Below are positions 1 to 5,006 of a stretch of 5,006 bases of DNA, piece after piece; position 1 is the stretch's first letter, and each line of letters starts with the position of its first letter. This DNA is from Thermodesulfobacteriota bacterium (lineage in GTDB: Bacteria > Desulfobacterota > Desulfobacteria > Desulfobacterales > RPRI01): positions 1 through 5,006 of the forward strand of contig JAUPLM010000404.1 in assembly GCA_030836965.1 (NCBI GenBank). Direction: 5' to 3'. The notes beneath the pieces are model-generated. The model was not told the origin of the DNA. It made no database searches and saw only the letters and a list, made by a program, of their open reading frames with translations. Position numbers and translations under genes: made by a program.

Positions 1-73
1 TATAAACGCTTCTGATGAATTCGTTAACAATGACCTGAGTTTGTTCACTTTTTACAGTATATGTATGTTGCAT
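1..73 (-). CDS. 5' end of a divergent gene, possibly Bax inhibitor-1-like membrane protein (partial)
   Basis: Only the first 24 codons lie in the window; the gene continues beyond base 1. The ATG is at 73-71 on the minus strand. It is preceded 6 bases upstream by a near-perfect Shine-Dalgarno AAAGGAGG (87-80), which makes the start convincing. The peptide begins MQHTYTVKSEQ and ends ...VNEFIRSVY. A short polar N terminus leading into F-[IL]-R-x-V-Y resembles, from memory, bacterial Bax inhibitor-1/YccA-type proteins, where the next residues are typically a W-M and the first membrane helix. That helix lies outside the window, so the family call is inference; no membrane segment is visible here. 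The gene is transcribed away from the 89-residue hypothetical gene, so the two share the spacer 74-143. That a gene starts here is fairly sure; what it encodes is not. Confidence 0.7.
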   Translation of the reverse strand, partial: MQHTYTVKSEQTQVIVNEFIRSVY

Positions 74-93
74 TTGATTCCTCCTTTAGATTA

Positions 94-122
94 TTGGATT
101 CATAGTAACACATAACTGTAAT
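94..122 (+). promoter_or_regulatory. candidate promoter of the 89-residue hypothetical gene
   Basis: TTGGAT (94-99, three of six matches to the -35 consensus), a 17-base spacer, then TGTAAT (117-122, five of six matches to the -10 consensus). The predicted start of transcription, near 129, would fall right at the ribosome binding site (128-134), which is uncomfortably tight. It overlaps the candidate leftward promoter, as expected in a compact divergent spacer. This is weak evidence only. Confidence 0.22.
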
Positions 123-129
123 TTTTCAA
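102..129 (-). promoter_or_regulatory. candidate promoter of the leftward gene
   Basis: On the minus strand a TTGAAA box (129-124, five of six matches to the -35 consensus) is followed after 16 bases by TACTAT (107-102, four of six matches to the -10 consensus). Transcription would begin near base 95, giving a leader of about 22 bases that includes the strong ribosome binding site at 87-80. The spacing is sensible, but the region is AT-rich, so chance matches are likely. Confidence 0.3.
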
Positions 130-143
130 GAGGATAATTGAAT

Positions 144-413
144 ATGAAATCTGATCAATTATTTCAAGAAATGAAGCTGCTTGCTGAAAAATTAGATATC
201 ACTGTAACCGAACAGAATTTCCGTAAAACCGGAATCAATATTAAAAGCGGATTCTGTAAAGTAAAAGGGAGAAATTATTTTTATATTGATAAGGATCTTC
301 CGGTTTCCAAAAAAAATGAAATTCTTGCTGAATTTTTAAGTGGACTGGAATATGATAACATTTACATTATCCCAGCGCTACGTGATTTTCTCAATATTTA
401 TGACAGAAGATAA
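144..413 (+). CDS. conserved hypothetical protein, 89 residues
   Basis: A small soluble protein of unknown function. The ATG at 144 is chosen because the ribosome binding site AAGAGGA (128-134) lies 9 bases before it; an in-frame TTG at 138 would leave only 3 bases. The N-terminal third is charged and probably helical (residues 1-18). A central block around residues 26-55 (FRKTGINIKSG, then KVKGRNYFYIDKDLPV) looks like a beta-rich core. It is followed by a helix (KKNEILAEFL, 57-66) and an I-Y-I-I-P-A-[LV]-R-[DE] stretch (73-81). There is no signal peptide, membrane segment or metal-binding cluster; the one cysteine is C38. I recall similar roughly 90-residue proteins with the FRKTG and KNEILAE-type signatures in Desulfobacterota genomes, all uncharacterised, but could not check this. 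It ends 182 bp before xseA and need not be functionally tied to it. Confidence 0.8.
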   Translation: MKSDQLFQEMKLLAEKLDITVTEQNFRKTGINIKSGFCKVKGRNYFYIDKDLPVSKKNEILAEFLSGLEYDNIYIIPALRDFLNIYDRR

Positions 414-595
414 AAGGAGAAGAGGTGGCTTTTCGCACAAATCTGAATTTATGAAAATTATTCTTATTAGTTTACATAATATTCATTATCAGACATTTGA
501 TTTGGAGGCGATTTTGAATAATGTTGCGGAAAACCGGTTTCTTTTATGCAAAAATCAACTGTATCCAACATATTATCGATAAGATATAATATATT
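414..595. other. 182-bp spacer before xseA with a doubtful 43-codon frame
   Basis: No firm gene. A strong-looking AAAGGAGA (412-419) overlaps the stop of the preceding gene. The only start it suits is GTG at 425, which opens a 9-codon frame ending in TGA at 452-454. That stop overlaps an ATG at 451 (ATGA), which opens a 43-codon frame ending with TAA at 580-582, 13 bases before the xseA start. The 43-residue product begins MKIILISLHN, reminiscent of the first beta strand of cobalamin-binding/radical SAM or other Rossmann-like proteins. The rest gives no recognisable domain, so it may be a truncated remnant, a small coupled gene, or chance. No terminator hairpin was seen. Confidence 0.3.
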
Positions 596-1921
596 ATGGA
601 AGCACATATTTATTCTGTTACAGAACTTACATCCGAAATAAAAAGATTCATTGAAGAGAGATACCCTTTTATCTGGATATACGGTGAGATCTCAAATTTA
701 ACTGTTCCTTTTTCGGGACATTTATATTTTACCCTGAAAGATGAATCTGCCAGGATAAATGCCATTATATTCAAAGGTCAGTATAAAAATCTCAAATTTA
801 ATCCGGAAAATGGAATGTCAGTAATAGGTTTCGGACGATTAGGAGTTTATGAATCAAAAGGAACGTATCAGATTATTTTTGAATATCTTGAACCAAAAGG
901 TATCGGTTCTTTACAGATAGCCTACGAACAGCTTAAGGCAAAATTATCAGCGCAAGGTCTTTTTGATGCTTCTCATAAAAAAGAACTCCCGTTTCTACCG
1001 CAAAATATCTGTATAATTACTTCACCTACCGGCTCAGTACTATATGATATTCTTAATATTATCAATAGAAGATATCCTAATGTAAATATTCTAATCATAC
1101 CTGTAAAGGTACAGGGTGATTCTTCCGAATCAGATATAGTTGCAGCAATTAAATTAATGAATACATTAAGTTTTCCTGATGTAGCAATAATAGCACGCGG
1201 AGGAGGTTCTTTAGAAGAATTGCAGGCTTTTAATTCAGAATCAGTTGCAAGAGCAATATTCGAATCATCCGTTCCTATTATATCTGGGATCGGACACGAA
1301 ACTGATTATACTATTGCAGATTTTGTTTCTGATTATCGGGCTTCTACACCCTCAGTTGCGGCCGAAATTGTAGTCCCGTTAAGAGATGAATTGAAAAATA
1401 AAATCGATAAACTTGATCGTTCTCTGAATACAAATATTACAAAGATTTTAAATTATAACAACAATAATTTAAATAAATTGATAGGTAGAATAAAAAGTCC
1501 GAAAAGAATAATCGAGGACATGATAATTAAAAACGATGATCTGAACAGACGAATTCTAATATCTCAGTTGAATATAATTAAACAGCTTAAAAATCGTTTC
1601 ATAAATATAAATAACAAGCTATTATTTAATAATCCAGATACATATATTTTACAATTTAAAGAATATATTAATCATATGCTTTATAACATATCTAAAACAA
1701 TTAATATAATATATAAAAACAACGCGCATCTCTTACATCAATCACTTGGTAAATTAGATACATTGAATCCGAAGGCTATTCTACAGAGAGGATATAGCAT
1801 AACCAGAACTATCCCGGATAAACACATTGTAACTGATTCAAATAATGTTAATATCGGCCAAAAGCTTGAAGTACTGGTTGCGAAAGGCTCTCTAATATGC
1901 AGTGTCGAAAGGAAAATATAA
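596..1921 (+). CDS. xseA: exodeoxyribonuclease VII large subunit
   Basis: Catalytic subunit of exonuclease VII, a cytoplasmic enzyme that degrades single-stranded DNA from both ends to short oligonucleotides. It forms a complex with several XseB copies. At 441 residues it has the usual length. An N-terminal OB-fold spans about residues 5-100 (WIYGEISNL at 27-35, GHLYFTLKD at 41-49). The catalytic domain follows, with ITSPTG (141-146), RRYP (158-161), ARGGGSLEELQAFN (200-213) and GIGHETDYTIADF (231-243). D151, R201, H234 and D237 align with residues reported as important in the E. coli enzyme. Residues 260-385 are an AT-rich-coded, Asn/Lys/Ile-rich helical segment fitting the family's long coiled coil. 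LNPKAILQRGYSI (390-402) marks the C-terminal domain. The ATG at 596 fits family N termini (IYSVTEL), but no Shine-Dalgarno precedes it, so reinitiation from the frame ending at 582 or leaderless initiation is possible. xseB follows after 4 bases. Confidence 0.97.
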   Translation: MEAHIYSVTELTSEIKRFIEERYPFIWIYGEISNLTVPFSGHLYFTLKDESARINAIIFKGQYKNLKFNPENGMSVIGFGRLGVYESKGTYQIIFEYLEPKGIGSLQIAYEQLKAKLSAQGLFDASHKKELPFLPQNICIITSPTGSVLYDILNIINRRYPNVNILIIPVKVQGDSSESDIVAAIKLMNTLSFPDVAIIARGGGSLEELQAFNSESVARAIFESSVPIISGIGHETDYTIADFVSDYRASTPSVAAEIVVPLRDELKNKIDKLDRSLNTNITKILNYNNNNLNKLIGRIKSPKRIIEDMIIKNDDLNRRILISQLNIIKQLKNRFININNKLLFNNPDTYILQFKEYINHMLYNISKTINIIYKNNAHLLHQSLGKLDTLNPKAILQRGYSITRTIPDKHIVTDSNNVNIGQKLEVLVAKGSLICSVERKI

Positions 1922-1925
1922 CGTT

Positions 1926-2162
1926 ATGGCAAAAGTTACTTTTGAGATCGCAATGAAACAGCTTGAGCAAATCGTTCAGGAGCTTGAATCAGGAAATCTT
2001 TCCCTCGAGGATTCCATAAAGAAATTTGAAGAAGGAATAAAACTATCAAAATATTGTTCGGCCAAACTTGATGAAACTGAAAAGAAAATCACTCTCCTTT
2101 TAAAAGATCAGGATGGGAATATAATTGAAAAACCATTTGTTTCCGAGAGATTAACTGAATGA
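1926..2162 (+). CDS. xseB: exodeoxyribonuclease VII small subunit
   Basis: Small helical subunit that binds the XseA coiled coil and is needed for a working exonuclease VII complex. The 78-residue product is standard for the family. It shows the signature order FEIAMKQLEQIVQELESG (6-23), LSLEDSIKKFEEGIKLSKYC (25-44) and a third helix KLDETEKKITLLL (47-59), with an acidic tail. The ATG at 1926 is preferred because family members begin only a few residues before the F-E-x-A-x-x-x-L-E motif, and AAAGGAAA (1908-1915) lies upstream, though at a slightly long spacing of about 12 bases. A GTG at 1902 would add eight residues and overlap xseA by 20 bases. The gene starts 4 bases after the xseA stop and overlaps ispA by the sequence ATGA, so translation of all three is probably coupled. 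Confidence 0.95.
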   Translation: MAKVTFEIAMKQLEQIVQELESGNLSLEDSIKKFEEGIKLSKYCSAKLDETEKKITLLLKDQDGNIIEKPFVSERLTE

Positions 2163-3082
2163 ATCAAGTAAATTCCAAAATTATGGATATTTCCGGGTTT
2201 GATTTTAATTCGTATATCTCAAAAAAAATTATTCTGATTAACAAAAAACTGGGCAAATTCATAGAATCTGCCCAGGATTCAACTATCTTAGCAAAGGCAA
2301 TGAATTATTCTCTTTTGTCGGGAGGTAAAAGAATAAGACCTGTTCTTTGTATTGCAGCTTACGAAGCCGTTGCTGAAAAGGAAAATGACGTATTACCGGC
2401 GGCCTGCGCTCTTGAAATGATACACGCATATTCTTTGATTCATGACGATCTGCCTGCCATGGATAATGATATCCTGCGTAGAGGAAAACCAACCTGCCAT
2501 GTGGCTTTCAGTGAAGCGACAGCTATACTTGCAGGCGATGCCCTGCTCACTCTTGCATTTCAGATACTTTCTTCGGTGCAGATTAATAATAATGATGCTG
2601 CTAAGTGGTTAAATGTCATTAATCTTATATCTAAAGCTGCAGGTTATATGGGCATGATCGAGGGGCAGATGAGAGATATTAATTATGAAAACCGATGTAT
2701 TTCATTGAAAGAATTAGAATATATGCACTCATTAAAAACCGGAGCTCTAATCGGCGCAGCGGTTGAAGCTGGGGCAATTCTGGGTAACGGAAGTTCGGTT
2801 CAGATTAACCAGCTTAAAATATACGCAAAAAGCATTGGGTTAGCATTTCAGATTACAGATGACATACTTAATGTAACTGGAGATCCCGCAGAAACAGGGA
2901 AGACCACAGGAACCGATAAGAATAGGAATAAAAACACTTACCCTGCCCTACTGGGAGTTACCGGATCGGAAAAGCATGCTAAGAAACTTATAAGAGAGGC
3001 CTTGCATGCGATAGAAACATTTGATAATAAAGCTGACCCGCTAAGAGCAATCGCATTATATATTATTGAAAGAAAGAAATAA
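2159..3082 (+). CDS. ispA: polyprenyl (farnesyl/geranylgeranyl) diphosphate synthase
   Basis: Trans-prenyl chain elongation enzyme that joins isopentenyl diphosphate to allylic diphosphates, giving farnesyl (possibly geranylgeranyl) diphosphate for quinones, undecaprenol and other isoprenoids; cytosolic. The 307 residues match the roughly 295-residue IspA group. GGKRIRP (55-61) binds substrate. The first Asp-rich motif is DDLPAMD (96-102), the bacterial form with two extra residues in it, followed by RRGKPTCH (107-114). GDALL (126-130), the SLKTGAL region (191-197) and the second Asp-rich motif FQITDDILN (230-238) follow, then GTD...KNTYPALLG (251-266). The second motif ends in Asn238 where Asp is most usual (DDxxD); I recall Asn in other bacterial members, so loss of activity should not be assumed. 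The start overlaps the xseB stop in ATGA, with a weak GAGAG (2145-2149) upstream; an in-frame ATG at 2183 is less likely. Product length cannot be decided from sequence alone. Confidence 0.94.
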   Translation: MNQVNSKIMDISGFDFNSYISKKIILINKKLGKFIESAQDSTILAKAMNYSLLSGGKRIRPVLCIAAYEAVAEKENDVLPAACALEMIHAYSLIHDDLPAMDNDILRRGKPTCHVAFSEATAILAGDALLTLAFQILSSVQINNNDAAKWLNVINLISKAAGYMGMIEGQMRDINYENRCISLKELEYMHSLKTGALIGAAVEAGAILGNGSSVQINQLKIYAKSIGLAFQITDDILNVTGDPAETGKTTGTDKNRNKNTYPALLGVTGSEKHAKKLIREALHAIETFDNKADPLRAIALYIIERKK

Positions 3083-3111
3083 GGATCATCTCAAAAAGAG
3101 TTGATGATCCT
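3082..3111 (+). repeat. perfect 9-bp inverted repeat just after ispA
   Basis: AGGATCATC (3082-3090) and GATGATCCT (3103-3111) are exact reverse complements around a 12-base loop, in which CTC/GAG could pair as an alternative. The first arm begins at the last base of the ispA stop codon. On the + strand no run of T follows, so it is not a classic intrinsic terminator. On the - strand the hairpin is followed by a T-rich stretch, but no minus-strand gene needs a terminator here. It could stabilise the 3' end of the xseA-xseB-ispA transcript or act as a weak attenuator before dxs. Confidence 0.6.
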
Positions 3112-3113
3112 GT

Positions 3114-3148
3114 AGGATTCGAGGATTCAAGGGGGCAAGGGCTCGAGT
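3114..3148 (+). repeat. degenerate tandem octamer array (left flank of cassette)
   Basis: Four consecutive 8-base units can be read: AGGATTCG (3114-3121), AGGATTCA (3122-3129), AGGGGGCA (3130-3137) and AGGGCTCG (3138-3145), ending with AGT (3146-3148). The consensus is about AGGRTTCR. The same unit recurs in inverted orientation at 3243-3261, so the two arrays act as imperfect inverted repeats around the four-helix-bundle remnant. From memory, similar octamer runs flank four-helix-bundle protein genes in other environmental bacterial genomes; this was not checked. Confidence 0.7.
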
Positions 3149-3150
3149 AA

Positions 3151-3222
3151 AAAAGAGCGGCTCTGTCTATCCCGAGTAATATTGCGGAAAGATATGTGAG
3201 AAAAACAACTCAGGAATATTGA
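3151..3222 (+). pseudogene. remnant of a four-helix-bundle (23S rRNA-intervening-sequence type) protein gene
   Basis: The frame 3151-3219, ended by TGA at 3220-3222, encodes 23 residues containing RAALSIPSNIAERY followed by a basic stretch and TTQEY. This closely matches the hallmark of the four-helix-bundle/S23 family (TIGR02436 type), usually R-R-A-[AV]-x-S-I-P-S-N-I-A-E-G-Y-x-R-x-[ST]-x-x-E-[FY]. Intact members have about 115-130 residues. Here the first helix and the last two helices are missing: an in-frame stop (3148-3150) directly precedes the remnant and the flanking octamer array abuts it. There is no start codon or ribosome binding site, and Arg replaces the usual Gly after IAE. These proteins are known from intervening sequences in 23S rRNA genes and as stand-alone genes; their function is poorly understood. 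This copy is surely inactive. The motif match is strong for so short a piece, but family membership was recognised by eye. Confidence 0.75.
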
Positions 3223-3242
3223 AAATCATTAAATAAACAAAT

Positions 3243-3261
3243 ACTTGAACCCTTGGACCCA
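3243..3261 (-). repeat. inverted copy of the octamer array (right flank of cassette)
   Basis: Read on the minus strand this is TGGGTCCA (3261-3254), AGGGTTCA (3253-3246), then AGT (3245-3243): two units of the octamer found at 3114-3148 and the same terminal AGT. Aligned with 3131-3148, the complement of 3243-3260 matches at 14 of 18 positions. Both arrays therefore end in AGT facing inward toward the remnant. Confidence 0.65.
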
Positions 3262-3300
3262 TTCTCACAACTAATTGGGAGAAGAACCAAAAATAAATAT

Positions 3301-3306
3301 AAAGGA
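3301..3306 (+). promoter_or_regulatory. ribosome binding site of dxs
   Basis: AAAGGA lies 9 bases before the TTG at 3316. It decides the start: an in-frame TAG (3313-3315) directly precedes this TTG, so no longer product is possible, and the next residues already match the family N terminus. Confidence 0.75.
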
Positions 3307-3315
3307 CATTTGTAG

Positions 3316-5006
3316 TTGAATATACTCGACAAAATCAACTCGCCTGAAGACCTGAAGAGTCTTTCCCGTTCAGATCTTCCGGCCCTTGCTTCCGAAATAC
3401 GAGAACTGATTGTTGATGTTGTATCAAAAAACGGAGGTCATCTTGCATCGAGTCTCGGCGCTGTTGAGCTTGCCATAGCTATTCATTACGTTTTTGACGC
3501 TCCTGTCGATAAGATTATCTGGGACGTAGGGCATCAGGCTTATGCGCACAAGATTATCACCGGGAGAAGGGAAAAATTTAACACTCTAAGGAAGCATGAA
3601 GGTATATGCGGTTTTACGAGGATGTGTGAAAGTGAATATGATTCATTCTCAACAGGCCACAGCAGCACTTCAATTTCAGCCGGACTTGGTATAGCATGCG
3701 CTAAATATCTGAAAAAAGAGACTTCCAAAGTAATAGCCGTTATCGGTGACGGCTCCATGACGGCAGGTCTTGCCTATGAAGGCCTGAATCAGGCCGGATA
3801 TCTTCATAAGAACAAGGATATTATTGTTATCTTGAATGATAATGACATGTCTATCGCACAAAACGTAGGCGCCCTATCCTCTTTTTTAAGCAGGACATTT
3901 TCAAAAAAATACCTTCAGGATTTAAGGAAAGAATTCGGGGAATTATTGAAGTCTCTTCCCAAAATTGGTGATGATGTTTATAAATTTGCCAAACGTTCGG
4001 AAGAGTCGTTCAAAGCTTTTGTAACCCCGGGCATGGTGTTTGTGGCATTTAATTTCGAGTATTTCGGCCCGATGAACGGACACAACATTAATCATTTGAT
4101 AGATATACTTGACAATATCAAACATATGAAGGAACCGGCGCTCCTTCATGTAACTACGAAAAAGGGAAAAGGTTATCTCCCGGCAGAAAATAATCCGGTT
4201 TATTTTCATGGTGTTGGCAGTTTCGAGGTTAAAACAGGAAACGGTACCGTCAAAAAAAATGGTATTCCAACATATACCGAAGTTTTCGGAGAAACCATGA
4301 TAAGGCTGGCCCGGGAAGATAAAAAAATAATCGCCGTTACCGCGGCAATGCCGGAAGGAACCGGTCTCGCAAAATTTAACGAGCTGTTCCCTGAACGTTT
4401 TTTTGATGTAGGAATTGCCGAACAGCATGGAGTTACTTTTGCTGCCGGCCTGGCTTCCGAAGGATTCAAGCCGGTTGTAGCGATTTATTCAACTTTTCTG
4501 CAAAGAGCTTATGACCAGATATTGCATGACGTATGCATCGAAGCTCTTCCAGTTGTTTTCGCCATAGACCGCGGAGGCATTGTAGGCGAAGATGGCGCTA
4601 CACATAACGGATTATTCGACATATCATATTTGCGAAATCTTCCTAATATGGTGCTTATGGCCCCGAAAGATGAAAATGAGCTGTGTCGTATGCTTTTGAC
4701 CGCTCTTTCTCATAACGGCCCGATAGCATTCCGGTATCCCAGAGGAATCGGGGTCGGTGTTCCCGTCGAGCAGGATATTAAACCGCTCCCGATAGGAAAG
4801 GGAGAAATACTTGAAAATGGAAAGGATATTCTAATATTAGCAATAGGCAGATCGGTCTGCGAAGCACTAAAAGCGTATAAACAATTAATCGAGGAACATA
4901 AAATTAACGCAACCGTAGTCAACTGTCGCTTTGTGAAACCGCTTGATATAGACCTAATTACTTCTCTTGCAAAAGAAATACCCCGAATAATCACTGTGGA
5001 AGATAA
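3316..5006 (+). CDS. dxs: 1-deoxy-D-xylulose-5-phosphate synthase (3' end beyond window)
   Basis: Thiamine-diphosphate enzyme that condenses pyruvate and glyceraldehyde 3-phosphate to DXP, the entry and main flux-control step of the MEP isoprenoid pathway, also feeding thiamine and pyridoxal synthesis; cytosolic homodimer. Codons 1-563 are present; the family is about 620-640 long, so roughly 60-75 are missing. The N terminus LDKINSPEDLKSL is typical. H42 (GGHLAS), DVGHQAYAHKI (70-80) and STGHSSTSISAGLG (112-125) line the active site. The thiamine-diphosphate/Mg motif runs from GDGSMTAG (144-151) to NDND (174-177). The pyrimidine-binding domain carries the DVGIAEQH catalytic glutamate (E369), QRAYDQ (396-401), DRGGIVGEDGATHNG (418-432) and FRYPRG (472-477). 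The last visible residues, TVED, begin the usual transketolase C-terminal domain motif. The start is a TTG with a good ribosome binding site, so expression may be moderate. No frameshifts are seen, and codon usage is richer in G+C than in xseA. Confidence 0.97.
   Translation, partial: MNILDKINSPEDLKSLSRSDLPALASEIRELIVDVVSKNGGHLASSLGAVELAIAIHYVFDAPVDKIIWDVGHQAYAHKIITGRREKFNTLRKHEGICGFTRMCESEYDSFSTGHSSTSISAGLGIACAKYLKKETSKVIAVIGDGSMTAGLAYEGLNQAGYLHKNKDIIVILNDNDMSIAQNVGALSSFLSRTFSKKYLQDLRKEFGELLKSLPKIGDDVYKFAKRSEESFKAFVTPGMVFVAFNFEYFGPMNGHNINHLIDILDNIKHMKEPALLHVTTKKGKGYLPAENNPVYFHGVGSFEVKTGNGTVKKNGIPTYTEVFGETMIRLAREDKKIIAVTAAMPEGTGLAKFNELFPERFFDVGIAEQHGVTFAAGLASEGFKPVVAIYSTFLQRAYDQILHDVCIEALPVVFAIDRGGIVGEDGATHNGLFDISYLRNLPNMVLMAPKDENELCRMLLTALSHNGPIAFRYPRGIGVGVPVEQDIKPLPIGKGEILENGKDILILAIGRSVCEALKAYKQLIEEHKINATVVNCRFVKPLDIDLITSLAKEIPRIITVED

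Larger units (their letters stand above)
3083..3315. other. 233-bp spacer between ispA and dxs
   Basis: It contains, in order, the inverted repeat, the left octamer array, the four-helix-bundle remnant and the inverted array. A stretch of about 50 bases follows that carries only the dxs ribosome binding site and a weak 5-bp potential stem (3262-3266 with 3279-3283). No convincing sigma-70 promoter for dxs was found. Because ispA and dxs are commonly close or overlapping in related gene clusters, much of this spacer is probably inserted sequence. Confidence 0.7.

Noticed and set aside
340..450. Upstream extension of the 43-codon frame to an ATG at 340
   Set aside because: It would overlap the 89-residue gene by 74 bases in another frame, has no ribosome binding site, and its residues show no family pattern.
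1902..1925. GTG at 1902 as xseB start
   Set aside because: Adds eight residues not expected in the family, with no suitable ribosome binding site directly upstream; ATG at 1926 fits better.
2283..2492. 69-residue minus-strand frame inside ispA
   Set aside because: Lies wholly antisense to a clearly conserved ispA region; no ribosome binding site or recognisable domain. A shadow frame.
3082..3111. Rho-independent terminator for the xseA-xseB-ispA run
   Set aside because: The stem is perfect but no T-run follows on the + strand, so it is listed as an inverted repeat only.
3240..3290. CRISPR-like or transposon end around the right-hand repeats
   Set aside because: There are no regular spacers, no transposase, and no target-site duplication that I could identify beside the arrays.
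3298..3303. TATAAA as a dxs -10 box
   Set aside because: It overlaps the ribosome binding site; transcription starting there would exclude that site, and no -35 box is visible.
3540..4994. Several minus-strand frames of 61-161 residues within dxs
   Set aside because: All are antisense to the intact dxs reading frame, which carries the family's catalytic motifs; their translations show no domain.

Overview
This window is a bacterial chromosomal segment built around a conserved gene run on the + strand: xseA, xseB, ispA and dxs (the last cut off by the window end). The first two encode the large and small subunits of exodeoxyribonuclease VII. The last two make isoprenoid precursors: Dxs performs the first step of the MEP (DOXP) pathway, and IspA condenses the resulting C5 units into farnesyl (or longer) diphosphate. 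From memory, the order xseA-xseB-ispA-dxs is typical of Desulfobacterota/'Deltaproteobacteria' such as Geobacter relatives. An AT-rich member of that group is the best guess, but this is inference and other phyla (e.g. spirochaetes) are not excluded.

Layout. At the left edge, 1-73 holds the first 24 codons of a minus-strand gene with a very good ribosome binding site; its N terminus resembles Bax inhibitor-1-like membrane proteins. A 70-bp divergent spacer separates it from a conserved-looking hypothetical protein of 89 residues (144-413). A 182-bp stretch (414-595) follows with no firm gene, though a 43-codon reading frame there may be a small gene or a gene remnant. Then come xseA (596-1921), xseB (1926-2162) and ispA (2159-3082). 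They are packed with a 4-bp gap and a 4-bp ATGA overlap, so they are almost certainly co-transcribed.

The operon-like run is interrupted between ispA and dxs by a 233-bp spacer, and this is the most interesting part of the window. After a perfect 9-bp inverted repeat just behind ispA, there is a degenerate tandem array of 8-base units (about AGGRTTCR, 3114-3148). Next is a 23-codon remnant carrying the core motif of the four-helix-bundle / 23S rRNA-intervening-sequence protein family (3151-3222), followed by the same octamer array in inverted orientation (3243-3261). It reads as a decayed, internally deleted cassette that landed between two genes that are usually adjacent. Downstream, dxs starts at a TTG codon with its own Shine-Dalgarno sequence and runs out of the window at codon 563.

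No RNA genes, CRISPR arrays, intact insertion sequences or defence systems are visible. Base composition varies strongly: the 3' half of xseA is very AT-rich, while dxs is nearer to balanced.
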